From Mycoplasmopsis alligatoris A21JP2 (GTDB lineage: Bacteria > Bacillota_I > Bacilli_A > Mycoplasmatales > Metamycoplasmataceae): a stretch of 64,000 bases of DNA. The translations under genes were made by a program, and so were the position numbers. The stretch covers positions 41,065-105,064 of the forward strand of contig NZ_ADNC01000002.1 of assembly GCF_000178375.1 (NCBI RefSeq), read 5' to 3'. Every line of letters begins with the position of its first letter. The stretch's first letter is position 1. The notes under the pieces are model-generated. The model had not been told where the DNA came from and did not search any database. It was given only the letters and a program-made list of their open reading frames with translations. Below, one piece after another: positions 53,801-63,369 of this stretch.

Positions 53801-54358
53801 TTGTTTTATTATTTAGCATATGGAAGTAATTTAAGTAAAGAAGTTTTACTAGAGTACTGTCCAAGTGCACAATTAATAAAAACATTATTTTTGGAAAATT
53901 ACACTTTAGAATTTCGCGGAAAAATAAATAAAGGTTATTTAACCATTAAAGAAAAAGCAAATTCAAAAATTCCAATTGTAATTTGAAAAATTAATAAAAG
54001 CGATTTAGCTTCTTTAGATGATTATGAAGACTATCCAAATCTTTATAAAAAAGTTATTTTTAAAATAAATATCAATAACAATGAACATGAAGTTTTAAGT
54101 TATATTATGAATCAAAATTATCCATTCCAAAAACCAACTGAACAATATTGAAAAATTGTAAATAAAGCTTACGATGAGTTAAATTTTGATAAGAATATTT
54201 TATTAAATGCATATAAAAATCGGTTTAGGCCGATTTTATTTATCATTTTCTCACTCAAATTGATACTCAAAAATTGAAACTGTATCACCTGGTTCAATAT
54301 CAAGTTTTATGAGTTCATCTCATACTCCAATTTTTTTAAGAATATTATTAAATCTTAA
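53801..54358 (+). CDS. Gamma-glutamylcyclotransferase-like protein (AIG2/GGCT fold)
   Basis: The frame opens with TTG at 53801, immediately after the azoreductase TAA, reading FYYLAYGSNLSKEVLLEYCP (GGCT substrate loop YGSNL), then IVIWKINKSDLASLDDYEDYPNLYKK with the catalytic acidic region, and Trp-coding TGAs. Family members are 120-150 residues. Here the frame passes through a terminator hairpin (54217-54236) and 120 bases into the opposite-strand obg gene, giving 185 residues with an unrelated tail. The true end may be near 54215 if a small indel exists. Substrate unknown. Confidence 0.6.
54216..54240. terminator. Terminator between the GGCT-like gene and obg
   Basis: Seven-bp arms AAATCGG/CCGATTT with a 6-base loop and T run; it overlaps the obg stop codon. 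Confidence 0.7.
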
Positions 54359-55498
54359 TAAGTTATCATATGAATTAATTGGTATTTTATTATATAACTC
54401 TTCAACTTTTCTACCACTAACTTCAAAGTATCCTTTGTATGGACTAAATACTTTAAAGTCTGGATCAAATGTAATTGTTAATTCCTCAATTGGCTGTTCT
54501 ATAGGTTTAAATGTAACTTTTTGTACCATTTCTCAAAGAACTTTTTTTACAGTATCCATATTTTCACGATTAATCGCAGAAACTTCAATCAATTGAACAT
54601 TTGGATATTTTTTCTTAAATTTTTTAATATTACTTTTAAAAGCAGGTAAGTCTGATTTATTAGCAATAACCAACTGTTCTTTTTGTTCTAGTTTTAAATC
54701 ATAACTTGTTAATTCATTATTAATTGTTTCATAATCTTTTATTGGATCTTTATTTTCGTCTCCAAAGTCAACAATATGCGCTATTACTCTACATCTTTCA
54801 ATGTGCTTTAAAAATTGAATACCTAATCCTTTTCCTAAAGAAGCACCTTTAATTAAACCCGGTAAGTCTGCAACACTGAATGAATTATCAAAAAACTTAA
54901 CCATTCCTAATTGAGGAACTAAGGTTGTAAATTCATATTCAGCAACTTTAGCATTTGCATTTGAAATTGCGTTTAAGAATGTACTTTTTCCAGCACTTGG
55001 TTTACCTACAGCTCCAACATCACTTAATATTTTTAAAACAATCTTGGCTTCAAATTTTTCACCTGGCATTCCATTTTCACAAATTCTTGGAGCAGTGTTT
55101 TTAGAAGTTTTAAACTTCGTATTACCTCTTCCTCCTTTTCCTCCAGCTGCGACTAAATAAGGTTTATTTGGTTCAATAACATCACAAACTAATTTATCAT
55201 TTTTATAAACAAGAGTTCCAATTGGAACATTTATGTAAGTGTGAAAAGCATTAGCTCCATATAGGTTTTTTGGGCCACCTTTGACACCGTCTTCAGCTAT
55301 TATGTGCTTATTTTTGTAAAAACTTAATAGTGTATTTTTTCCTAAATCACCTACAAAATAGATGTTTCCACCATTTCCACCATCTCCTCCATCAGGTCCA
55401 CCTTTATCAACGTGTGCTTCACGACGAAATGAAATCATTCCATCACCACCTTTACCTGCTTGAACTAAAATATTAATTTGATCTATAAAACGTGCCAT
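54236..55498 (-). CDS. obg: GTPase Obg (CgtA)
   Basis: 420 residues. The N-terminal Gly-rich Obg fold has AGKGGDGMISFRREAHVDKGGPDGGDGGNGG and AAGGKGGRGN. The G domain has GAVGKPSAGKSTFLN (G1), FTTLVPQLG (G2), VADLPGLIKGAS (G3), VIANKSDLP (G4) and EVSAINREN (G5). A C-terminal OCT-type domain follows a TGA Trp codon (FSPYKGYFEVSG, NILKKIGVWDELIKLDIEPGD). It acts in 50S ribosome maturation. The 3' end is overlapped on the other strand by the GGCT-like frame. Confidence 0.95.
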
Positions 55499-55559
55499 AA
55501 TACCCCTAAAAATTTACTTATATTATAGATTAAAGCATGAAAAAAAGAATAAAAAAAAA

Positions 55560-55650
55560 TGGCGGAACAGAGAGGATTTGAACCTCCGCGGGAGTTGCCT
55601 CCCCTACAGTCTTAGCAGGACCGCCTCTTCAGCCACTTGAGTACTGTTCC
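55560..55650 (-). tRNA. tRNA-Ser (GCT anticodon)
   Basis: 91 bases with encoded CCA. Acceptor GGAACAG/CTGTTCC, a D arm, anticodon stem CGGTC/GACTG with loop CTGCTAA (anticodon GCT), a long variable arm (GGGGAGGCAACTCCC) typical of class II tRNA, and T arm GGTTCAAATCC. Confidence 0.93.
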
Positions 55651-55722
55651 AAAGTATCATTATTATATAGTAAAACTTTGAATTTAAAAAGAAAAAAAGG
55701 AGTAAAAATTATAGAAATAAAG

Positions 55723-56391
55723 TTAATTTTTTTTAAATTTAAAGTGTGTTTTGTTTCTTTTAAATGTTTCTAATCATAAATCTGCAAATTTATTACCTTT
55801 ATAAAGTTTTAGAGTTAAATATAATGCATTAATAAAATCATCTAAATTTTTAAATTCAACATTTTTATACAAGCGGAAATATGTATTAGGTCTTATATTA
55901 TAAATAACATTTCTTTTTAGTTGCGTTTTAAGTGGATATCTATTTGATGATCCTGTTATTTCTCAAATTTTTTTTAATCAGATATCTTTAATTATTATAT
56001 TTCCTAATTTGTCTATATCATAGCCAAATATTAAATAATCTGCATTTAATCTAAACGGTTCGTTTTTTATAGATTCACAATATGAATCAAAATTTGCAAC
56101 GTCAAAAGATGGACCTTTTGGGTAATGGAACGTTTTTATCTCTAACAAATCATAATAATCTGAATCTGATAGATAAAAATCAGGATATTTTTGTGAATTA
56201 TTGGGCTGTCTAAAGTAAATATTATTAAGTATAAAATATTTTTTTATTCATTGTTCTATTACAACTCCAACAATATCTGGTGTGTTTATTTCTACAGTGA
56301 TATCATACATGTTAAAAACAATTTTTCCTTTTTTATTAATTCAATTTATGTTTTTAAATATTCTAAAAATTTCATTTGAATTCAATTTCAT
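55723..56391 (-). CDS. Type II restriction endonuclease, NgoBV-like
   Basis: 222 residues; ATG preceded by AAGGAG. A PD-(D/E)xK nuclease core is seen: PDFYLSDSDYYDLLEIKTF, with Asp71, Glu84 and Lys86. It is flanked by DIVGVVIEQWIKKYFI, FDVANFDSYCESI, RLNADYLIFGYDID, KDIWLKKIWEITG and VIYNIRPNTYFRLYKN, which resemble the NgoBV family (recognition GGNNCC; from memory). It is divergent from a cytosine-C5 methylase gene 116 bases away, forming a restriction-modification pair. Four TGA Trp codons are present, so the gene is adapted to this genetic code. Confidence 0.75.
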
Positions 56392-56493
56392 ATGTATCTC
56401 CTTTCACTAATTAGTTTTTATTGAAAAATTTAAAAAAAACAAAAAAGGAAAATCTTATTTTTAGTAAAAATGTAAATTTGATTTGTATTTATA

Positions 56494-56499
56494 TATAAT
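56494..56499 (+). promoter_or_regulatory. -10 box for the leaderless methylase gene
   Basis: TATAAT ends 8 bases before the ATG; no ribosome site lies between. Confidence 0.5.
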
Positions 56500-56507
56500 C
56501 TTTTTAT

Positions 56508-57794
56508 ATGAATGTGTCTAAAAACGTTTACAAAAATAATAAAATAAAATTTATTGATTTATTTGCAGGTTTAGGAGGAATCAGAATCGGCTTTGAACAA
56601 GCTTTAAAAGATAAAAAAATAAAGTCAGAGTGTGTTTTTACCAGCGAAATTAAAAAACACGCAATAAAGGCTTATAAAAATAATTTTAAAGATTCTAATA
56701 TCAATGGTGACATTAGTAAAATTGATCTAGAAAAAATACCATATTTTGATTATTTACTTGCCGGTTTTCCATGCCAACCTTTTTCTAGCGCCGGTAAAAT
56801 GTTAGGATTTTTAGATACAAGAGGAACTTTATTTTTTGAAATTGAAAAGATTTTAAAAAATAAAAAACCATTAGGATTTATTCTAGAAAATGTTGAAGGT
56901 TTAATAAGTCATAACAAAGGGCAAACTTTACGCACTATTTTAAATTCATTAAGTAATTTGGGTTATAAAGTAACATATTCAGTATTAAATTCAGCTGATT
57001 TTGGACTTGCTCAAAATCGTAAAAGAGTCTATATCATAGGAACAAAAGACAAAACTGTTCATTTAAACAATTTTGTTAAAAAACAGTCTAATGTAAAAGA
57101 TATACAAGAAGATAATTTAGAAACTATTAAATCAATATTTAGCAAACAATTATTAAAAAAATATAAGACAAAAGACATTTATGGTAAGTCAATTACTGAT
57201 AAAAGAGGTGGAATAAATAATATTCATTCATGAGATTTAGAGCTAAAAGGTACTATTTCAAATGAACAAAAAGAATTATTAAATTTGTTGTTAAAAAACA
57301 GACGAAAAAAATATTTTGCACAAGAAATAAATATAGATTGAATGGACGGAATGCCCTTAAACATAGATCAAATAAGAACTTTTTTTGACCATAAAAACTT
57401 ACAAAAATTATTAGATGATTTAGTTCAAAAAAAATATTTAGTTTTTGAATATCCAAAAAAACTTGTTAACAATAAAAGAAAATTTGACGTTTTAAAACAA
57501 AAAGGTTATAACATTGTTACTGGCAAATTATCATTTGAATTTTCTAAAATATTAGACCCTAATTCAATAAGCCCTACGCTTGTTGCAACTGATATTGATC
57601 GCATAGGTATAATTGACAATGAAGGTATTAGAAAATTAAGTATAAGAGAAGGATTGCGACTTTTTGGGTTTCCTGAGGATTATGATTTAAGTTTTTTAAA
57701 AAGGAGTGAAGCTCTTGATTTACTAGGTAATACGGTTTGTATCCCCGTTATTAAAGAAATAGCTTTAAAATTATTAAATACTAAAAAAATCTAG
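56508..57794 (+). CDS. DNA (cytosine-5-) methyltransferase, type II RM
   Basis: 428 residues. Motif I FIDLFAGLGGIRIGFE, motif IV AGFPCQPFSSAGK with catalytic Cys ~88, motif VI ILENVEGL, motif VIII AQNRKRVYIIG, then a target-recognition region (residues ~200-350) and motifs IX-X (SPTLVATD, GFPEDYDL, LLGNTVCIPVIKEIA). It protects the host from the adjacent divergent NgoBV-like nuclease. TGA Trp codons at ~57231 and ~57339 must be read through. The start appears leaderless. A terminator follows. Confidence 0.92.
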
Positions 57795-57813
57795 TGATAT
57801 AACTAGATTTTTT
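57785..57813 (+). terminator. Terminator after the methylase gene
   Basis: Arms AAATCTAG/CTAGATTT with an 8-base loop and a T run, beginning at the stop codon. Confidence 0.7.
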
Positions 57814-57846
57814 GTTTATAAAAATAAATAAAGATTTTTATAAATT

Positions 57847-57852
57847 TATAAT
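57847..57852 (+). promoter_or_regulatory. tRNA-Leu promoter -10
   Basis: TATAAT 13 bases before the tRNA 5' end. Confidence 0.45.
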
Positions 57853-57865
57853 ACAATAAAAATAT

Positions 57866-57950
57866 GCCCAAGTGGTGGAAATGGCAGACACGCTAGACTA
57901 AGGATCTAGTGAAGCAATTCATGCAGGTTCAAGTCCTGTCTTGGGCACCA
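57866..57950 (+). tRNA. tRNA-Leu (AAG anticodon)
   Basis: 85 bases with encoded CCA. Acceptor GCCCAAG/CTTGGGC; anticodon stem CTAGA/TCTAG encloses CTAAGGA, giving anticodon AAG (codon CUU). A long variable arm and T arm GGTTCAAGTCC support class II tRNA-Leu. Confidence 0.92.
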
Positions 57951-57955
57951 ATATT

Positions 57956-57979
57956 AACTTAGCTTGCTAAGTTTTTTTT
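57956..57979 (+). terminator. Terminator after tRNA-Leu
   Basis: Arms AACTTAGC/GCTAAGTT with a 2-base loop and a run of T. Confidence 0.7.
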
Positions 57980-57981
57980 AT

Positions 57982-58758
57982 TTACAAAATAAAAGTAAAA
58001 ATAGTTGGAATAAGAATGCTAAGAGGGTAACATGCTAAAAAAGTATATTTAAAAACACTAGATTTTTTAAATATCTTTTCAGAATAAAATAGGATCGGAA
58101 TTAGAGCAATCAAAGCATAATTTTGAACTCAGTTTTTATCTAGTAAATAAAATAAAAGTGTTAGTGCCGTAAAAATAAATGCATATGATAATTTATAAAA
58201 CATAATTTTTAATTGATATTTTTTAACGCTTGAATAAACCAAATACGAAAGATGCAAAATAAGTCATAAATAAATTCCATAATCAATTCTAAATCCACCT
58301 AATTTTCTTAAAGTAGATAATGTCAATAAAACACTAAAAAGTATAAAAATAACAACGCCTATAAAAAATATAATTGGTATTTTTATTTGTTTCAAACAAT
58401 ATCAGACTAAGGAAACTAATCCAAACATAATAAAAATATTAAAGTAAAGCATATCATTTACAAATCTTTTATGAACTATGTATAAATGAATTACAAGTAT
58501 CAAATGTAATACTAAACCTATAATTAAGAGTTGAACAAAATATAAAATAGGACGTCTTGTTTTTTCAAATCCAATAATACATAAAAAAGCAAAAATAGGC
58601 ATCGTTATTCTACCTACTATTCTCATTCATAAAAAATCTGGTTGGTTAAAAGTAATAGCGCCAAAATGGTCGATAAACATGGCAATTATGGCAATTATTT
58701 TTAAAATATTCCCAGACAAAAATGAAGTTATTTTATCAACTGTAACTAATTTATTCAT
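57982..58758 (-). CDS. TraX-like multi-pass membrane protein
   Basis: 258 residues, about eight membrane helices. The N-terminal part reads GNILKIIAIIAMFIDHFGAI, then WMRIVGRITMPIFAFLCIIGFEKTRRPILYFVQLL, the hallmark of the TraX/YhhQ-like family first seen in conjugative pilin acetylation but widespread in Firmicutes. The start ATG shares bases with the oppA stop. The biochemical role is unknown; lipid or surface O-acetylation is sometimes inferred. Confidence 0.72.
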
Positions 58759-60962
58759 TAAAACACCTTTATGTCTTGAAATCTATTATAGCCTAAATCG
58801 TTTAAGGGCTTTTCTATATTATTTTTTACTATTATTTTTTTATATGTTTCAAAATTATTATATAAATTTAAAGTAATTGGAATTGGATTGTTTAAACCTA
58901 TTTGATTTACTAATTCAACTTGCTCAAAGTTATTTAAGGAATGCATAAATTCTAATGATTCTTTAAATAGTTGTTCATTTAATAATCTATTATTAAACAA
59001 TTTATCGAGCTGATATTTATTTAAAATTTCACTTAATTTTATTAGATATTTAAACTCTTTATCTTTATAAAAATAAATACTTTTTAATAAGTTTTGGTTT
59101 TTTAAAATAAGTTCTAAATACGAGTCTATCTTATTTGATGAATAAATAAATTCTTGATAAATTACACTAGAATTAAACTTACTGTTATAATCTTTTTGGA
59201 CTAATATTAATTTACTTTTAAGCCTATTATCAAGACTATTTAGTAAATTTTCAGTGTTACTTATTAAAATTTTATTTAAATCATTTTCTTCAGCAAAAAT
59301 TGGAAGAACAAATTCTATTTTTTCTTCATTATTTAAGTCATTTGTTGTATAAAAATTATCTAATAAATTGTTTATATTTTCTTTTATAAAATCAAAAGCG
59401 CTCGATTTTAACTTTTCATTATTGTCAATAAAAGAGGAAAGTGAATTTAATTTATTATTTTCAGTTATAAAATTGGTTGTTATATTTTTCTTAAAATTAT
59501 ATGAAAAAATCAAATTATTATTTATTCATAACGCTGCATCGTTAGCATTTTTATAAGTGGAGTTTATTGCATCTTTTCCATCTAAAATCATGTTAGGTAA
59601 AGCTAAATTATTTCAATAATTTGCTTTTTTGCTAAATTCATTAATAGCCGATAAATTAATAGCATTAGCTAAATATGAACGAAACAATTTTGAGTTTTTA
59701 TCTGAATAAAAGTACTCATCATTTTTTTCATTTATTAATTCGTTTGTGTCTGTCCCGTAAAGTAATTTTGAATAATTGTCATTAAAATCAAATTTTTTGT
59801 TTTTTGAAAAATTTATATTATAAATTGAATTTACATTAGACTTTAAAGATGAATCTTGAAGCTGCATTGTTAAACCATAAGCTCTTGAAAAATTTTCAAT
59901 TTCATTTTTTTGGTCGGAATTAAATATGTCAAAGTCAGATTCATTCAATAAGTTTTGTCTAAAAGATTTAAAAGATTGAAGTCTAAAAGTTTCATTATCA
60001 ATAGGAACACTATTAAAATTTAAAATAACCTGTTCAATACGCGAATTATCGTCAATAAATTTTGAATTTGCACCATTTAAATTTTTGTTAAAAATTTGCT
60101 TTTCAAGTGTATTAGAATTTAAAATATAATCACTTAAATAAATGGCTTCTTGTAATTTTGGTTGATATTGATCGACATCTAAATTTAATGTACTTAAATA
60201 TTCATTTGAAGTAGGATTAAACATCATGTTTTTCATAAGTTGATCTTTTAAAAATAAATCGAGTTTTTTTGCATTATTTTTTATGATTAATAAGTCATTT
60301 TCTACTACAAAATCGACTCCATATAAAAGTTTTAAATTATTAAAGGAATCTTTATTTGTTAGTTTATTAAGTGAAGTTAAAAAGTCTTTAGGATTAAGTT
60401 TAAAATTGGTTGCATTTCCTTTATAGTCGGTATAAACTAAATCCTTTAGTTTGATACTTATTTGTTTTGATTTTTTAATATTATCAAAGAAATTTTTATG
60501 ATTAACCGATAAAGTATTTAAACTCGTTAATTCAATAATATTTTTTGAATAGTTGGTAAATAAATCTGGTTTTGTTAGTGAAAAATCAGAATCGTCACTA
60601 TTATAAAGTTGAAATGTATCATTTTCTAATTCCACTTTAATATAGTCAATTAAGTTTAACTTAAGAGATTTTTTTGTTGGTACTGCAACAGCATTATTAA
60701 CATGGTCTAGTACCAATTTATCGCTATATTCATAAGTAATTAAAGGAGCAAAGACTAGCGCTAACGAATCATTATCAATGATTTTGTTGTTGTTAAATGA
60801 ATAATCATTAGTTTTTAAAAAATTTGGTTGATTAAATATTTTAACGTATTGTTTTTCATTTCTATAATCACCAGGATTAGTACAAGAAATAGTAAAAGAA
60901 GATAGCCCAATTATCGAACTAAATACTAAAAAATTTAGAATTTTTTTTGTCCTTTTTTCCAT
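58758..60962 (-). CDS. oppA: OppA-like substrate-binding lipoprotein
   Basis: 734 residues; start 60962 behind GGAGAAAT. Lipobox TISC. The large mature domain has blocks like SLALVFAPLITYEYSDKLVL, LNPKDFLTSL, NDLLIIKN, SRIEQVILNF and FRSYLANAINLSAINEFSKK, matching the peptide-binding SBP_bac_5 fold as found in divergent mycoplasma OppA. One TGA Trp (59612) splits the frame. Located after oppB and oppC; overlaps the TraX-like gene by one base. Peptide import is inferred. Confidence 0.72.
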
Positions 60963-60969
60963 ATTTCTC

Positions 60970-62058
60970 CTATAAATTTGGTTGCATTGCAATATAAATA
61001 TTAATGCCTAATAACTTTAAAATAATTATATAAAGTGCACTTGTAAAAATTACTGTAAAACTGAATAAATAATTTTTAAAATTATCTATTATTTGTTTAA
61101 ATACATTCCCTATATTTAAATAATCACTTATCCCTTTTACATTAAAGAAACTTAACGAAGCTAAAATTAAAAGTGTGATAGAAACATTTTCACTAAAAAG
61201 TGATAATTGTTTAAATAAAACTTCACGTGTAATTAATAATATTGTAATTCTAAAAAAACTTGCTCCAAGAGCTTTAGAAGCCAAAATATAATCTTTATTT
61301 TTTAATTCTTGTGTATAAGAATATGAACTAAAAAAGAATTGCGGAAGACCTATTATTCCTAAAATTATTATTGCTAAAAAATGTGTGTATCCTAAAATAC
61401 TAAACAAAAATATCGCTATTATTATGTAAGGTATTATGCTAAATGAACTTATTATATAATAAGGAATTTTTAGAATTTTATTTGTTGAATAACCAATTAA
61501 AACTCCTGAAATAACTCCCAACATAAGTTGAATAAAAACTGCACAAAATGTTATCAAGACACTTAAACCGAATGTACTAGAAAAAAATATTAAATTATCA
61601 ATTCCAGTACTATTTGTTCCCAGTATTGAATTAATTTCAATTGTTTTTTTATCATTTAATAAAGATGCATATTTAATTAATTGATAAGGATCATATTCTA
61701 TTTTGGCAAAGCTAGCAAATTTAACTTCAGAAATAAGTGTAAAATCTGAGTTAGCTTCTATATATTTGATATTGTTATAAAAATTACCTATTTCTACGTT
61801 TTAGTAATTTTAGTGTTATTAAAACTTGGTAAGTCGTAAGCCAAGTTCGAATCAAAACTGGTTTGTTGCAGAATATTCTCAAAATATATTTATTATGCTT
61901 ATTAAAAGCAAAATAAGTAAAAATACGCATATTAAAAATCAGTTGATTTTTTTACTAAAAAAACGAGTTATGAATTGTTTAAAATCGCTTTTAATATTAG
62001 CACTACTATGCGCTAAAATATTTTTTTTGTTTGATAAATTAAAGAGATTTTTATTCAT
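60970..62058 (-). pseudogene. oppC: Peptide ABC permease OppC, two compensating frameshifts
   Basis: The ATG at 62058 (AGAGG site) opens a membrane N-terminus (WFLICVFLLILLLISIINIFW). After NQF the frame meets stops; a shifted frame reads FDSNLAYDLPSFNNTKITK; then the first frame resumes VEIGNFYNNIKYIEANSDF and runs to TAG at 60970. Removing one T from TTTT (61854-61857, plus A run) and adding one A at 61799-61802 would join all parts. The distal part is a normal permease with EAA-like KALGASFFRITILLITREVL and several helices. Two opposite indels 55 bases apart suggest sequencing error as much as decay. ~362 codons in all. Confidence 0.65.
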
Positions 62059-63025
62059 TATTTACCTCTTTTTTAAAAAGTTTTTTTACAGTAAAAAAAC
62101 CTTTTAAATAATTGTGTTGTTTTTTACTAAAATCACTTGCTAATAGATATTTTTGGAATATTTCTGAAATTAATTGAAATGTTAAAATTATTATTGAATT
62201 AAATAATATTAAAAACATGATTATGTTAGTTTCTCCTTTGTCAAAAACTATGTTTAAAATAGTACTTTGACCTGGAATTTGAAATATTCTTTCAATTATT
62301 AAAGAAAAAGTGATTAAAGATACAAAAATAGGTACTAAAAAAGAAATTAATTTTGATCATGAATTGCGTAAAATACCTTTGTAAAAAATCTGAAAACCAT
62401 TCATTCCTAGTCCTCTTAAATAAATAATAAATTCAGATTTATGTAGCTGTGCTATAGTCGAAAAAGTTAAAGAAGAAAAAGTTGCAATAGTTCCTAAAAG
62501 AAGAATTAAGATTGGTATAAATAGAGAATAAAAAGTTTCTTTTAAGCTTAGTAAGTGTTCTGGAATAAAAACAGTTGGGATATTGTTTATTTCAGCTAAA
62601 TTTATAAAAATAGGCGCTAAGACAAAAATTGGTATTGCAGAAAAACTAAACGTTAAAACATTAAGCAACAAAACAATATTTTTTTTGTATTTATATGAAA
62701 GAATTAATCCTAAAAAATAACCAATAATAATTCCTAAAACAAACGAAAAAATTATAATTAAAAAACTTCACTTAAAATAATTAAAATACAAATGAGGTAT
62801 TGAATAGAAACTACCATTTATTGACGGATCAAAAATTGTCCCAAAATTAAATACAAATATGTCTTTTATGTAATTTATGTAAGCAAAAAAAATACTTTTT
62901 TGTTCATTATTAAAAAAAGATTTAGGAATAAAGATAGCTACTAAAAAATAACTAATTGAAATAATAATTAAAGTGGTTAGTAATAAAAGAATTATTTTTT
63001 TAAAAAAGTAATTAAGAATTGTCAT
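62051..63025 (-). CDS. oppB: Peptide ABC permease OppB
   Basis: 324 residues with six predicted helices. N-terminal FFKKIILLLLTTLIIISISY, then GIIIGYFLGLILSYKYKKN and an EAA loop IIYLRGLGMNGFQIFYKGILRNSW that contacts the ATPases. Long loops as in OppB. It overlaps oppC by 8 bases, so the two are coupled. No oppD or oppF ATPase gene is present on either side. Start lies only 16 bases after the ptsH terminator, so read-through or a very close promoter is needed. Confidence 0.8.
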
Positions 63026-63040
63026 TATACTTTCTACAAT

Positions 63041-63061
63041 AAAAGCCGCAATGCGGCTTTT
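63041..63061 (-). terminator. Terminator after ptsH
   Basis: GC-rich arms AAAAGCCGC/GCGGCTTTT with a 3-base loop; U run on the minus transcript. Confidence 0.75.
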
Positions 63062-63062
63062 A

Positions 63063-63332
63063 TTATAATTTAATTAAGTTGTTTGATACTAAAGCATCTT
63101 TGATCGCTTGTAATGCTGCTTCTTCGTCTTCTCCAGAAATTTTAATTGTAATTTCTGTTCCATGTTTAACACCTAAAGCCATGATGTTCATGATTGATTT
63201 AAGATTTCCTTCTCTTCCAGCACTGATTACTTTAGAATCACTTTTAAATTTTCCAGCTGTTCCAACAATAATTGATGCAGGACGAGCATGTAGTCCAGCA
63301 GGATCGATTATTGTACATGTAAATTCTTTCAT
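63063..63332 (-). CDS. ptsH: Phosphocarrier protein HPr
   Basis: 89 residues. His15 in AGLHARPAS is phosphorylated by enzyme I; Ser46 in LKSIMNIMAL is the regulatory HPr-kinase site. The family core is complete. It supplies phosphate to PTS sugar transporters and to DhaM (9835-10230). Ribosome site AGAGGAG. Single gene with its own terminator. Confidence 0.96.
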   Translation of the reverse strand: MKEFTCTIIDPAGLHARPASIIVGTAGKFKSDSKVISAGREGNLKSIMNIMALGVKHGTEITIKISGEDEEAALQAIKDALVSNNLIKL

Positions 63333-63369
63333 ATTACTCCTCTATAAATAAATATTAATTATTATAACA

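Noticed and set aside
61826..62107. 93-residue frame on the plus strand
   Set aside because: Antisense to oppC/oppB, no ribosome site.
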